DNA from: Oreohelix idahoensis
Taxonomy: Eukaryota; Mollusca; Gastropoda; Stylommatophora; Oreohelicidae
Length of the DNA stretch: 64,000 nt
Assembly: GCA_024509875.1 (NCBI GenBank)
Contig: JAMPIV010012446.1
Coordinates: 240,001-304,000 of the forward strand
Direction of reading: 5' to 3'
Shown one piece after another: positions 1-15,788 of the stretch. The notes under the pieces are model-generated. The model ran no database searches. It was not told the DNA's origin and was given only the letters and a program-made list of their open reading frames with translations. Made by a program: the position numbers and the translations under genes. Within the stretch, counting starts at the first letter, position 1. The number at the start of each line of letters is the position of its first letter.

Positions 1-239
1 AAAGGGTGCCCAATTACAACAATAAAAAAATCACTCCGTCCTGCATTCACTTTATTCATTCAGCCGAGCACACGTGCACATGTTCATACTCACAGCTTAG
101 ATAGCCACTTCTGGTAATACAATTTTTAGGACATTCACCTACAGACTCGTCAAGGGCAGTCTTTGACCAAGAAATCCCCAGTTCCAAAAAGACAGGATGA
201 ATTCTCTGCTTCCGGGAACGACTCCTTGGGTGTTCTTAT
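1..239. other. Non-coding sequence, nothing recognised
   Basis: I see no coding frame, repeat or RNA gene. This stretch does not align with the sequence beyond the outer end of the right inverted arm, so it is taken as outside the inverted repeat that follows. Confidence 0.4.
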
Positions 240-1420
240 TTTTCGGATGTCTGCTTAGGTCACATTAAAATTGTCCAGGCACGAAACATTAACAACGAGC
301 ACAGTGTCAATAGCTTAGGTTTCTAGAATTGAGGAATGTCAGATCGGTGTCTACTTTCAGGAAAGGACTATATTTGGTCACCACATCACTAGTCGAAACT
401 CCGTCGGAATGTTACTGACGTTAATATGTTACTTGCCACAACGGCTAAATTTGTACATAGAGTTTGTGCAGAAAATCTGATCTGGCTCAAAGGCCCAGTA
501 TAAAACATTTAGTCTTTAATAAAACCCGTTAGTGAGAGTTGTACTCTGTCTATTAATGAAGACACACGCACTGTCAGACAGGTGTTAACTTGTAAACCCA
601 CGTGGTTAAAAGATAAAAATGTTTATGTTTCTCACAGGTATGTCTCTGTACTAAACGCCGGCAAAATTTGGGTTAACCCCAGTTTTCACTGCATAGGGAA
701 GAAAAACCACAAATAAAATACTTATACATGCTACGTACTCGGATTATAACTTACATTTTTTAAACTGCAAGCGTACCGCTTGACTTATCATTTAAAACTT
801 CCCGTGCACTAAGTTATATTTAAAAATCATCAATCCTCCTGAATTAGGAATACGTGCGTATTCCGTCAACACGCATGAGGCTTCTAGCATTTATAAGTTA
901 GTTTAGAAAAATTATTCTCGTCTGATTATTTTAGCAGTAAAATTAAATTCCTTAATAGCCGACTGAGTTTAAGCTAGAAATATAATTTCTGTTTTCCCCT
1001 GTAACTCGTCACTATAAAATAATACATACTATATAAATTAAGCGCTCTGCACCAAATCTAACTAGTGAAATAAAATAAGCGATTTAACACTTTAAACACT
1101 TCACAAAATACTAGATATAATATAATATATAACATTTACCTCAACACAGAACTACTAAGAACTTAAACCACTTCGACCAAACTAAATGCCATCTCTATTA
1201 ACAGAGATTCTTAGGAATCGAACGAAGGCTTGTTCTAGTCTAGACTGCGAAGTTACTGAGTGAAAATGAAATCTAACTCCCTACAGTATATATGAAACAC
1301 CAGACAAAGAGGTACGCTATTTCCATAAACTACGCAATAGCCTCCCCTTTCCGTCTTTAACGCTTACGTTTAACACCTAAACGCATGCTGTAACTGCCAC
1401 CTACTGACCGAGAGGGCGCG
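240..1420 (+). repeat. Left arm of a large diverged inverted repeat
   Basis: This arm is collinear with the reverse complement of about 4560-5740. Two exact 30-bp matches anchor it: 581-610 with 5382-5411, and 1134-1163 with 4857-4886. Between them the alignment by eye is continuous with many substitutions and small indels. The outer limit (about 240-310) and the inner limit (about 1400) are estimates, because similarity fades. It has no coding potential. The arms could be the long terminal inverted repeats of one element or two copies of one repeat family inserted in opposite directions. I cannot assign a superfamily. Confidence 0.75.
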
Positions 1421-2222
1421 TGTCAGTTGCGAATCTCAGACAACCCGTCTCCAGTGCAGAAGCAGTTTTTCACACCTCCCCGAGAAACTCATCCTGAGAA
1501 CCATAACTGACACTTTGCTTTCTCGCACCTTACGCCAACTCTGGCCGTGGAGCGTGAGTGTCATATCACCTGACACTGAGAATCTACCTTGGAAACTACA
1601 TGTCAGATGCAAACTACCAGACAAATGTCTCCTCATCATGTCTGACGGAGTGAATTCTCACACTTCAGGCCCAGAAACTTAGCCGAAGAAACACTGTCCC
1701 AGGGGAAACTGTAGACAGCTGTCTGCTCCCCTGTCTGACGGAATGCATTCTAACACTCTGCGTCTCGTATAGGGGCTGAACGTTACGTCATAACTGCGTT
1801 CTCAGTTTTGAGAAAAGGAACAGGTAAACGTTAGAATGGGAAAATAGTAATGTATATAGTCGCAAACGAACGAATGCGAAAAACACAAAAAGGATAAAAG
1901 AGTGATAATAAATAGAGGATACGGGTGAAAGAAAAAAAAGAAGATATAGGCAATTTCAATGATCATAAAACCTCTGTGACAATCACCATTCTATCTACAT
2001 CTCTGCCAAGAGTAATCTTGTGCGAAGGTAGATACTTTTGAAGCCCATATTAGATACTCTTGAGTTTTGGCCACGGTTGGACCACTACTGCAAAGCAGGG
2101 GAGGCAATACCGTCACACTTCTGGTCTATCTACCTTAAATAAATAAACAAACAACTCACAAAGGTATGTTATCTGGCACTCAGTTGAGAAATAAAGAAGG
2201 TATATCTACCTGTCTGTCATTT
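1421..2222. other. Spacer, non-coding, with a short degenerate repeat
   Basis: The spacer between the inverted arms starts here. A short phrase beginning gtctgacgga followed by aattctcacac or cattctaacac occurs near 1640 and again near 1732, about 93 bp apart, suggesting a degenerate local duplication. Short open frames here have no recognisable protein similarity. Confidence 0.4.
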
Positions 2223-2286
2223 ATTCTTTCTTTTTTTCTTTCTTTCTTTCGTTCTTTCTTTCTGTCTGTCTGTCTGTCTTTATTTT
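2223..2286 (+). repeat. TTTC/TGTC pyrimidine microsatellite
   Basis: Runs of ttct/tttc pass into a (tctg)n tract at the 3' end. It is a compound tetranucleotide microsatellite. The small open frame across it (rich in Phe, Leu, Ser) is a by-product. Confidence 0.9.
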
Positions 2287-2870
2287 TACACATTATTTCT
2301 CTGACGCGAACATTGGAAATGCTTCATTGCGCGTTTTTGCTCACTACATTTTGCTAGTGATGTTTTTGCATAATTCTTTTAGGTTATATCTTCACAGTTG
2401 TCTTATATTTCCCCCTTTTCTCTTCCCTCTTATCAGTCCCCTGTAGCGAGAGTGGAGGGATTAAATTTCCTACTCCATCTATTCACATTGGCTCTTATTT
2501 CATGTCCCGTCACGTGCTCCATTTCCACAGATTATTAATAGATACTTGAAATACTGAGAGGCAGTCGCTGGAATTATATGCTTCTCGAATTCATAGTGGA
2601 ACTGACAGTTGACAAAATCTCAATCTAGTGAATAGCCTGCACTAATACTGAGTGAAGTAATTAAGGTACAAATTAAAAAGATAGAAAGCAATTTCGTTCA
2701 TCTCAGATAATAGCCCTCAATGAAAGCAATCTACCAATGTCATATTATCAGCTTCTAGCTTGAATAAGAACATATAGCGCACAGCTCTCCCCATTCCCTC
2801 AGGTAACAATTCTGGTATGGATTTGACGGAGGATGTCCATGTTCTCAACCGCACAATTGTTACAAGTTTT
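2287..2870. other. Non-coding sequence, nothing recognised
   Basis: AT-rich sequence between two microsatellites. I see no conserved frame or terminal repeats. Confidence 0.35.
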
Positions 2871-2890
2871 GTGTGTGTGTGTGTGTGTGT
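2871..2890 (+). repeat. (GT)10 microsatellite
   Basis: Ten uninterrupted GT dinucleotides. Confidence 0.95.
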
Positions 2891-3726
2891 CTCTGGTTGT
2901 TGGTTTGCTATATTAGAGTTCTTGTTGTAAGATGATGCTACTTTAGGCTGTGCGTGGAAGACAATATTACTTTAGACTTGTTGAAATACCAAAAGCTTGC
3001 GTTTTTTGGGGGGATTCTCCTTATGCTACGCTCAGCAGGCTTAGATAATCAGTACATGACAGACACATATTACAGCTGGACAACAACAATACGAAAGTAA
3101 TAATAATAGCAACCAAATACAAGCGAAAATCAACTACCCTTTTAAATAATGTTCTTCGTCTACAAAAAGTAACATGGTGACTCGTCCTTAGAGAACAAGT
3201 TGGTTCAACTTCAGCCAGAACTTTAAAAAAGAACAATTTTTCATGTTTTAACAGTGGATAGAACAAGTCTCCGCAGGTTTATTACAACTGTTGTGATTCT
3301 ACATTGAACCCTCTTCGAGCTCTCTCCCGCTCTGTCTCTTCTAATAACTCTTTCGCTGTTATTCCATCCAATTCTCACTTCGTACCTATCCTTTCTGAAT
3401 TAGGGCGATACAGAAAACCAGTCCCATGAATGCATATAGAATTGTTTGACGAAATTAACATTTCACAAATCCAGACATCACTAAGCTGGGGGAAATATGT
3501 TTAAACACGCATGTGCAGCATAGATCAGTGGGGATACACTACGCGGTCACCAAGATAACTAGATTTGTATTTTCTTGATACTAAAGACGCGGCTAACATG
3601 TGATTTAGTGTTAATAACACAATTCACAAATATATCGGTTGATCGCGCACCCCTAGTTAAGAAGAACAGATCTACATCCAGAGCACATATCTACATTCCC
3701 TCCCCCCTTTTTCCCCCACACACACC
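2891..3726. other. Non-coding sequence, nothing recognised
   Basis: AT-rich, with a minus-strand open frame of 81 codons near 3021-3266 that shows no recognisable domain. I see no supported feature. Confidence 0.35.
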
Positions 3727-3880
3727 AGACTATACGTGGGTATAATCTGGCCTGGATCAGAATAACATAACCCCCCCCCCCAAACCCCCCCCCCCCCATC
3801 CCCCCAGCTACTTTAACCCCCGGGTATAATCTGGCCTCGGCCAAAATACATCCCCCATGGCCAGATTATACTCCACTGGG
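3727..3880 (-). repeat. Cluster of GTATAATCTGGCC motifs with C-tracts
   Basis: The 12-15 base phrase gggtataatctggcc occurs at 3738-3752 and 3822-3836, and its reverse complement ggccagattatac at 3859-3871. Poly-C runs at 3771-3781 and 3785-3797 lie between. The phrase ggccaaaatacatcccc (3839-3855) appears in reverse complement at 15965-15980, beside more copies of the same motif, so both loci belong to one small repeat family. The type of element is unknown; a MITE or satellite fragment is possible. Confidence 0.6.
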
Positions 3881-4559
3881 ACTTAATGTTTTTTTTTTTG
3901 ATAGACCTGACTCAATCATTGACTAAACATCATGTCTAGTGCGATTAGCGATCATGTCTCTTAACGTTCTATGACCTTAGTTTCTTGAATCAGTTGTGTC
4001 TTCAGTGTTTTCCCAAGTTGTGTGGTATGTTAGTCCAAGTACATCTCGATACTGACTTAAGTCGCCACAATGACTCTACTCAAGGTTTAAAAAAATTTTT
4101 TTTTAGTGGCTCGATTCGACTCGGGGCTTGCCAGTTTTCGCGAACCGACTTCGCCGTTTTCATTCAAAACGCGTCTTACAGAGAAACCAAATATAATTTT
4201 GTTTAAAAAATTATTGTCACGGGTTGCCTCCCCTTGCTCTGCAGTAGTAGTCCAACAATTGCCGTGTCTTCTACTTTATTATCGCTCTTTTATCCTTTCT
4301 TTTTTTTTTTCGCATTCGTTTGATTGTGAAAATAAAACTCTCCCATTCATACCTTCGCCTGTCTCTTTTCTTATTTAGCAACGCATTTTTTTATTGCTGT
4401 TGCTAAGTTCGTGAGTAGACCGAATAGTGTGAAATTCGTCCTCGACAGACATAAGATGGTCTAACAATTTCATCTGACACGGCGCTTTTGGTTAAGTTTC
4501 TCGGTGTTAGGTGTGAGAGGCGCCAACAGGCATCGCTCGGGTATGACCATAGGTAGCGG
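3881..4559. other. Spacer, non-coding
   Basis: Sequence between the motif cluster and the right inverted arm. A 90-codon and a 73-codon frame overlap at 3985-4378, but neither shows a domain I recognise. Confidence 0.35.
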
Positions 4560-5740
4560 CAAGTGTGAAACGCGTCTGGCAGTTTCAGTGCCGTCGTCTG
4601 AGTTTTATGTAGGTGTTAAGACGGGAACTATTTCGGGTTTCGAGAATTAGGAAATCATTTCTTTTCATAAGATATAAACCCCAGTAGTTTAGACTCAATT
4701 CATTCAGTACTCCGTAGTCAAGACTAGAACATCTAGCGTTCGATTCCTAAGATCTCTGTTGATAGAAGCATCATTTAGTTGGTCGATTGCCATCTAGCTT
4801 TCGATTCCTAAGATCTCTGTTAATAGAAGCATCATTTAGTTGGTCAAATTGGATATAGTTCTTAGTAGTTCTGTGTTGAGGTAAATATTATATATCTAGT
4901 ATTTTGTGAGTGATTTAAGTGGTAAATCGCCTATTTTATTTTCACTAGTTAGATTTATGTGCAGAGGGATTAAATTATAAGTCTGTTATATTCTCTAGTT
5001 GACGTGTTACAGTGGAAAGCAGTAAAAATTATTATTTCTAGCTTAATCTCATGCAGCTGTGAATAAAATTTAATTAAATTGATAGTAACCAGTGCGAATA
5101 TATTGTAACTAACTTATAACTGCACTGAGTCATCATTGAGTATTGACGAAATACGTAGGGATTTCTAATTCATGATGATTGATTTTTTAAAACTATCATA
5201 ACTATTTCACGGTAGTTCTAATGTTAAGACAAGCTCTACGTTTGCAGTTATAATGTAAGTTAAAACCGAAGCGAATATTGTGGTTAAGTATTTTGTACTT
5301 TTATCTTCCTTATACAGTTTTGGGTCAGCCCAACTTTTACCAGGGGTTTTAGTACAAATGAGAGAAGAAACATTTTTTATCTTTAACCACGTGGGTTTAC
5401 AAGTTAACACCTGGTCTGGCAGTGTGTGTGCCTCCAGAAATAAACAGAGTACAAATCTCACTAACGGTTCTAAAGACTAAATGCCTATACTGGGCCTATT
5501 GTGCCAGATTACATTTCTTCACAAACTCTCATGTACTTGCAGCCCTGTGGCGAGAAAAATTACAAATCATTAACATTCCGACATTTTTGACTAATTGTGG
5601 TGTGACCAAGAAGTTTTATAGTGAGAGAAGTATCAAAACTGCCATTTTTCCTAAGTAAGGGAAACTTCGTGATTCTGACACTGAGCCCGTTTAAAACTAA
5701 TTCTTACCTGAACTGATTCAAGTGACACTAACCTTAGTCT
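4560..5740 (-). repeat. Right arm of the large inverted repeat
   Basis: The reverse complement of this arm aligns with 240-1420, anchored by two exact 30-bp matches (see the left arm). It differs from the left arm by carrying two tandem copies of a 61-bp segment where the left arm has one. The outer edge near 5740 is estimated. Confidence 0.75.
4731..4852 (+). repeat. 61-bp tandem duplication inside the right arm
   Basis: The segment starting atctagcgttcgattcctaa at 4731 recurs at 4792 with a few substitutions and an exact 61-bp period. The matching part of the left arm, near 1183-1222, holds only one copy, so the duplication arose after the two arms separated. Confidence 0.85.
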
Positions 5741-9900
<4,160 letters not shown>

Positions 9901-10003
9901 ACTGGCCAATCGACTACCAGACGCAGAGTTTGTTTGGAATTATTTTTGTTTTTTCAAAAACTACATTTGAATTCTGGTAGTCGCAAGCTTTCGATTGGCC
10001 AGT
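9901..10003. repeat. 103-bp foldback with ACTGGCCAATCG termini
   Basis: The left end actggccaatcgactaccag (9901-9920) is matched in reverse complement by 9973-10003, where an extra 11-12 bases interrupt the arm. The outer 12 bases are a perfect inverted repeat and the inner actaccaga arms pair again, giving a hairpin with a one-sided bulge. It may be a small MITE-like element or a chance hairpin. No clear target duplication flanks it. Confidence 0.6.
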
Positions 10004-12851
10004 GCTAATAAATATTAGCAAAAGGCTTTCACTATTCATTGCCAGTTGAACAAAACTTTTCATTCAAATACGCTGAGATCAGCTGTGTTAATTGTAAAAT
10101 TAAATAAAGAAGTATTCACAGTCTGGACAGTGCAGAAGAAACTGAGGCCACTTCTTTGCAAGTCAGCGTCATTTGTTTATATTTCTTGAAATTTTGTGGT
10201 AAGAATGCTTTATGAATTCATATGTTTAATCCCACTGGCAAAGTTAGATACTGCTATTGGGAAAAGTGAAGGACGTGCCGGGAGCAGACATTGTTGAGTC
10301 CTCACATTGAACTGTATCTAACTGATGTATGTTGTCATGATTGTGTTTTAATATTATTGCATTAGAATATTAGTAAGCCTCCGTGTTCCATGACCACTGT
10401 TCAACATGCCTGAAGCATTTATATTTAAAATGGAAAAGAAGAGAAAATCATACAAAAGGAAATGTGGTTACTCCACATTATTTTATTGAGGAAAACTATG
10501 TAAACGTACAGTGGCGTATCTGCCATAGGGACCTGAGGTGTGGTCACAGCAAGGTGTAAATCATGTATAATTAGGGGCGAGTGCACCTGTAATGCACGCG
10601 AGGCTGACCCCATAGCACAGTAGGAAAATAATAAATATAAGAAGTGATCAGATATAAAAGGCCAGGGTGTCCTTTTGTTGCAGAGGTTTTATTTCCTGTT
10701 GCCAGCTGGTAACAGGAAACCTGCTGAGTGAGAATAAAGCCATCAAGTCTCTGACCATTCGTTTATGCTGTCAAAAGATAACAGGAAGAGCTTGGGCATT
10801 TAGCGAGATTGAGATTTTCTGCAACTTCATACTGTATTATCATTCTTCAAGGAATCCCAGGTGATGTGTTAAGCATCTGGGTATATCTGACACTTTCGTT
10901 TAATAAACACTGGTATTTCAAATCATACTCAGGAAGTTTATGGGGTATGATGAAACTACAGCCCCTCATACACAGTAACTCTCCCTTTTAGATGAATAAA
11001 GTGTAAGCTGTGAACATTCCAACAGGAAAGATATATATATATATTAACTTTATAGTTAGTGGACAAAGAGTCCAGATATTTTAGTTGATCTTTTCTGTAA
11101 ACTATCTTGTCCTCATTTTCAAAGACCTGTCCAAAAGATATGGCTGGACAGGCAGATTAAATTGTACAGAAAAAATATTCATTTTTTAAAGAAAAACTTA
11201 ACCACTGGTTTTATTCACTTCCTCATAGAAAATTAAAGTGTTTTTGTGTTGTGTACCATCATTTAATTTCTCCCCTAGACACTAGGTACATCATACACCA
11301 GACACTAGAGCCAAAATAGTGACCGTGTGAGATCTAGGGAGGTAGCGTTAGGTTCCCTGCACATAATTCATCATCATCATTTATAGAGTCAGGGGCCTAC
11401 ATGTGCTTGACCTCACACGGTTAATACATACACGGATTTCATTCTTTTAGGATACCATCATAACCTCCCCAGCAAATCAAACTTTGCTACAGTTATGAAA
11501 AACTTGAAGACAATTCGGGCAGTTCTCTCTCTGCCTTCCTCTGCTTCTCTAAGAGTTGAAGTCATCAGCTGTTTGCACATCTCACATTTTTTTCTTCTTA
11601 TGAAGAAAGTTGTCTTTACCTTGTGTTTTATCATGCTGATTAATTCACAACTTTCTTTTGTTTTTCTTTGGACTTCTTCCATTGATTTTCAGTCTGCCCC
11701 AGGTATCTTCTGTCAGTTTTAATTTATTTCCATCTGAGTGTTTACTGATAAAATCTCACATGCTTACAATATTTAAGGATGCGACTAGAATCGTTGTCTA
11801 CAACATTATAGAATATTTATTGAAACGTAATGTTCTCTTCCTCACTGCCAGCAATAGTTGCTTTTATTTTATTTTACTTTGAAATACCTGTCATATTTAC
11901 AAACTCACTATTTCACAGATATAACGTTATAATCTCCTCACAGATGTTATTTCCTTGTAATTGTTTATTACAACCGATTTCATCTGCCGAAAGTATTACA
12001 TCACTGTCCGTGTCTTAACCTTTAATGTGGTCATTTCCTACATCCCAGTGACATCATTCATATGTTTGGGCACGGTATGTTTGCGAATTAGCACCTTATC
12101 AGGCGACAACATGGTTTTAATGTATTTTCCCAGACAGAAAGTCTGGGGTTAACAATAGGAATGTCGCTTAGTGCAGACTCTTACTCCGTTTGGAGCTGAC
12201 GATAAGCGAAAAGTCAATGTGGTAATTTCACTCTGCACAAACAGAAGTCAATGTTTTTTGAAAAATAGGTCGAGCGATCATGTAAAATTAAGGGAATGAC
12301 AAATTAGAACAAGATGTGATAAGGAAACTTTGAACAATGAAAGTGAAAACAACTTCAAGGTGAGGGTGAGAAAAAGGAAAAGGAAGGGCACAGAAACAAA
12401 TTAAAAGGATGGCACAGTAAAAAGTAACGATTGAAGATTAACTCGTCACAGCGTAAACAGGAAAAAGAGTAGAACCCACAATAACATTATCTTAAACATA
12501 ACCTTCGCACTCCTTTCAGAGCATGGAGTCACTATTACAGCTTGTTCCCTTGCAGGAAGCCAGCACCAAGCAGTAACATGTATATCTTGGTTTATAACAT
12601 AAAATCCCGACACTGAAATCTCTGCCTTTCCCAACCACACACGTGGGAAAACATAATGCTCACATGGCGTACGTCACCATATAACAATGCAAGACTCACC
12701 AAGTCTGATGCATTTTTAAGCGACAAGTGTCACCAAAAATAATTTCCGACTTGAAGTGTGAAAATGCATTGTCACAAATATAAAAGACTAGAAGAGTTTT
12801 CATTGTACATTGGGTAACATATGGAGATAACAAGAAATCAAGTGTAACACA
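10004..12851. other. 2.8 kb of non-coding sequence, nothing recognised
   Basis: AT-rich, with short AT and CATCAT runs (11030-11044, near 11370-11382). Open frames of 60-75 codons show no domains. I cannot support any gene or element here. Confidence 0.35.
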
Positions 12852-12990
12852 AAAATAAGAATCTTCAACTCAAATGTCAAGACAGTCTTATTGTATGGCT
12901 CTGAAACATGGAGAACAACAAAAACAACAATCAAAACGCTTCAGACTTTCATTAATGTGTGGTTTGGTAGAAGTGGTATGACAAGATCAC
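12852..12990 (+). pseudogene. LINE reverse-transcriptase C-terminal remnant, 5' part
   Basis: The + strand encodes a typical non-LTR retrotransposon polypeptide tail: an NVKTVLLYGSETWR motif at about 12873-12914, then a Gln-Thr-Phe-Ile-Asn segment, and after a frameshift near 12964 a Trp-Tyr-Asp-Lys-Ile-Thr segment. This region follows the polymerase domain in many LINE ORF2 proteins. The upstream RT core is absent, as in 5'-truncated insertions. The frame is broken off at 12990 by the solo LTR and resumes at 14346. Confidence 0.8.
12986..12990 (+). repeat. 5-bp target site duplication (atcac), left copy
   Basis: The bases atcac directly before the solo LTR are repeated at 14346-14350 directly after it. 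One copy is needed to restore the LINE reading frame (Asp-Lys-Ile-Thr-Asn). Confidence 0.85.
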
Positions 12991-14345
12991 TGTTACGCAC
13001 AGATTTTTTCTGAGTCTATATAAATTTTCCCGTCTTATTTGATCACTTTAAATTTTTTTGTGGTCAAAGGTTTATAACTCTTGGTAAACTGATGTTACAT
13101 TTTGACTATGGTTGTTACCTTCTCTTGTGTCTTAAACTAGCGGTCTATTTTTTAGATCGATGTCTAGTTGTTCTCCTTATATGGTCAGAGTAGGTCTAAC
13201 TTTTCTTGGAATGTTTGCAACCTGAGTTGATGTTTATTCCTGTCCATATAAGGCGCGATTTAGTCAGTATCTTTGCTTGGTATGCGTCTAACATCGGCCC
13301 GGTTTGAGTTGAACTCAGGGGTCGAGCGCTTCTGCGCATGTCCAGATTTAGGGCGGTTTGAAAAATACTTCCGTCGGTAGTCTAAGAGTTGGGATGAGCA
13401 GAGCAAGACGCTTTTCAGCGTCTGTGATCTTTTGATGAGGAAATGGAAGTCCTCTTGTGTGTTAGTTTAGCTAACGAGGATTTTCCTATATGTTTCTAAA
13501 ACGCCTGGAGGCGTGTGTGTTGTGGTGATATTTCCGAAGCAAGGTAAATGCTCTCCTAATATTGAAATCTGTAGTCAACTTAGATTTTTGACATTGTCGT
13601 GTTATGCTCGCTCACTATCTACAGGCAGGAGAGGCATCTTCTACTAGGAAATACACCCAGGTATCCTCATACCTTAGATTTATATGTATACGGGTCACTC
13701 TAGGCCCAGAGAACAGTTATTATGCTCCTTTGAACTTCGCTATGCCAGCGATTATACCTTCATCAAGGTTAGACTTATAAATGCCTACAAAGGTCAACCT
13801 GAACTAGGCACATAGGTCCGCCATTCTCGTGCGGCCTACGATAGATTTATTTACACACCTGATCTACTAGTATCAGAGTGGAGTTGTTACACTCATAGAG
13901 TGATGATATGGAGCTGAGGCTGTTGTAAGCTAAAATTATACGAGACCAGCTTACATGATATATATGCATGATTTACTGAGGAACTTTGTTTATGCTGATT
14001 ACTATGTCCTATAGTGTTTGTGACTTATGTACATGGATGTTAACGTACTTGTCATTGTGGAATCATAAATAAATGATGGAAACGTCACCAGCAGTTCATA
14101 CTTATATGACTTTCACGTCGTGAGTGAATGTAATGTCCTCATGACCCATGTATTGTAGATCTGTGGAACTTCATCTCATCTACACTCACAGCAAGCAACA
14201 GACCAGACAAGACACCTTACTTCACAGCCTTCGACATCTCTGGTGTCTATAGTAGTGGTACATTACTTGGCTACATCCTAGCAACAACATTAGACTTACA
14301 TCTACATTTCTAGTAGCTAGCCAGTAGAGAAAATCAACCGCTACA
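12991..14345 (+). mobile_element. Solo LTR, 1,355 bp, inserted in a LINE
   Basis: The element starts TGTTACGCACAG and ends CGCTACA, that is TG...CA as expected for an LTR, and is flanked by the 5-bp duplication atcac. An AATAAA polyadenylation signal lies at 14068-14073. No gag or pol sequence is present, so it is a solo LTR left by recombination between the two LTRs of a full element. The first seven bases TGTTACG are shared with the LTR of the array at 17844, but I see no longer similarity, so it is probably another family. Orientation is taken from the AATAAA signal. Confidence 0.88.
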
Positions 14346-14350
14346 ATCAC
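14346..14350 (+). repeat. 5-bp target site duplication (atcac), right copy
   Basis: This pairs with 12986-12990 across the solo LTR. Confidence 0.85.
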
Positions 14351-14490
14351 CAATGTGGAACTGATGACAAGAACCAGACAAGGGCCAATGGAACAAGAGA
14401 AGAGAAGAAGACGTTGGAAGTGGATAGGACACACACTGAGGAAACCTGTTGATAGCATTATTAGGCAGTCCTGATTCTGGAATCCCCAGG
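14346..14490 (+). pseudogene. LINE reverse-transcriptase C-terminal remnant, 3' part
   Basis: The LINE reading frame resumes with Ile-Thr-Asn-Val-Glu-Leu, followed by a basic stretch and the motif [15 protein letters not shown], which is characteristic of the end of many non-LTR retrotransposon ORFs, and then Phe-Trp-Asn-Pro-Gln-Gly. A TGA stop at 14472-14474 interrupts it. The remnant runs into a short TATATA stretch, where the mariner element has inserted. It was one fragment with 12852-12990 before the solo LTR arrived. Confidence 0.8.
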
Positions 14491-14501
14491 GTATATATAT
14501 A

Positions 14502-14544
14502 CGAGGGGCGTTCAGAAAGTAATGCACCACATCGTTTTTCTCAG
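14502..14544 (+). repeat. Mariner left terminal inverted repeat, 43 bp
   Basis: It begins CGAGGGGCGTTCAGAAAGTA and is identical over 43 bases to the reverse complement of 15789-15831. Terminal repeats of about 28-30 bp are commoner in mariner elements, so this is a long pair. Confidence 0.95.
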
Positions 14545-14661
14545 CTAATAATGAAGATAGAAGCATGAAATTTTGCACACTTCAAATATTGCATGTGCCA
14601 ATTGTGTGCACTAAATTTCACCGCAACCGGCCAAATAATACGGCTGCCCTAAACCGTTGAA

Positions 14662-15720
14662 ATGGAGCGTGTTAGCAACTTGCGTTATAAACAGCGAATT
14701 GTGATATAATTTCTCGTTGCAAAGAAGGAAACTGTTGTGAATATTCACAAGCGTCTATGTGATGTGTATGGAAGTTTTGCAGTCGACAGGAGTACAGTCA
14801 GTCGCTGGGTTCAGAGAATCAAAGAATCAGGAAGTGGATATATGGAGCTGCTTGATCGGCCGCGCTGTGGACGTCCTGCCACAGCCACCAACGCAGAAAT
14901 GTTGAAATGCACTGAGGGCATTATTCTTACTGATAGGCGAATCACTACTCAACAATTGGCCTTACATTTGTCAGTCAGCATTGGTAGTGCAAATGCAGTT
15001 ATAAAAACTCTCGGATTTTCTAAGGTTTGCGCAAGATGGGTTCCTCGAAGTCTCACAAATGACCACCGATTGCAAAGGAAAGCAATTTCTTCTGAATTGT
15101 TGGAGCGTTTCAATGCTGATGGAGAGAACGTTTTGGCTAAGTTCGTTACAGGCGACGAAACCTGAGCATATCATTTTGAACCTGAGACAAAAAGACAGTC
15201 AATGGAGTGGCATCATCCGCAATCACCAAGAAGAAAGAAATTCAAGACAATTCCTTCAGCTGGAAAGGTCATGATAACTGTCTTTTGGGACATTGAAGGT
15301 GTGATTTTTGTGGACGTTATGCCAAGAGGAGAGACAATCAATTAGCAAGCTTACATTAAGACACTGAAAAAACTCAATCAACGTTTTCGCAGAGTTCGGC
15401 CGCACAAGAATCCAGCAGACCTGCATCTCCTTCACGACAATACGCACCCTCACACAAGTCTGGCAACTCGGGAAGCAATCACCAAATTGGGTTGGACTGT
15501 ACTACCCCATAGTCCCGATTTGGCACCCTCTGATTTTCATCTATTTGGTCCACTTAAAGATGCACTCCGTGGGACAAGGTTTGAAGACGATGAAGGAGTG
15601 ATTCATGCAGCGAAGAAATGGCTACATGATCAAGACAAAATCTGGTACGGGCTAGGAATACATGCACTTGTTTCGCGCTGGCATAAAGCCGTACAAGTTG
15701 ATGGGGATTATGTTGAATAA
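14662..15720 (+). pseudogene. Mariner-type transposase, broken by three in-frame stops
   Basis: One frame of 353 codons, near the usual mariner transposase length of about 345, encodes an N-terminal paired-like helix-turn-helix DNA-binding part (VSRWVQRI near 14800-14823), the WVPRSLT linker motif near 15037-15057, and a DDE/D catalytic part. Catalytic aspartates are visible in VTGDET (15154-15156), LHDN (15436-15438) and LAPSDFHLFG (15532-15534). Three in-frame stops break it: TAA 14707-14709, TGA 15163-15165 (where the family has Trp after GDET) and TAG 15343-15345. Only 31 residues separate the second and third aspartates; mariners normally have 34, and the three residues usually before SPDLAPSD are missing, an in-frame 9-bp loss. 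ATG 14662 is chosen because it opens this frame upstream of the HTH. It cannot make active enzyme. Confidence 0.93.
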
Positions 15721-15788
15721 TACCGATGTTTACATGACATATCCATGTATATTGTGTATGAATTTCATGCTTTTTGAATAAACAGCTC

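Noticed and set aside
4731..4760. GTTCGATTC resembling a tRNA B box
   Set aside because: No matching A box or cloverleaf could be drawn around it, and the same string sits in a diverged repeat arm.
10509..10530. CAGTGGCGTATCTGCCATA string like the end of a hAT element
   Set aside because: I found no matching inverted end nearby and no 8-bp target duplication, so one end alone is not enough.
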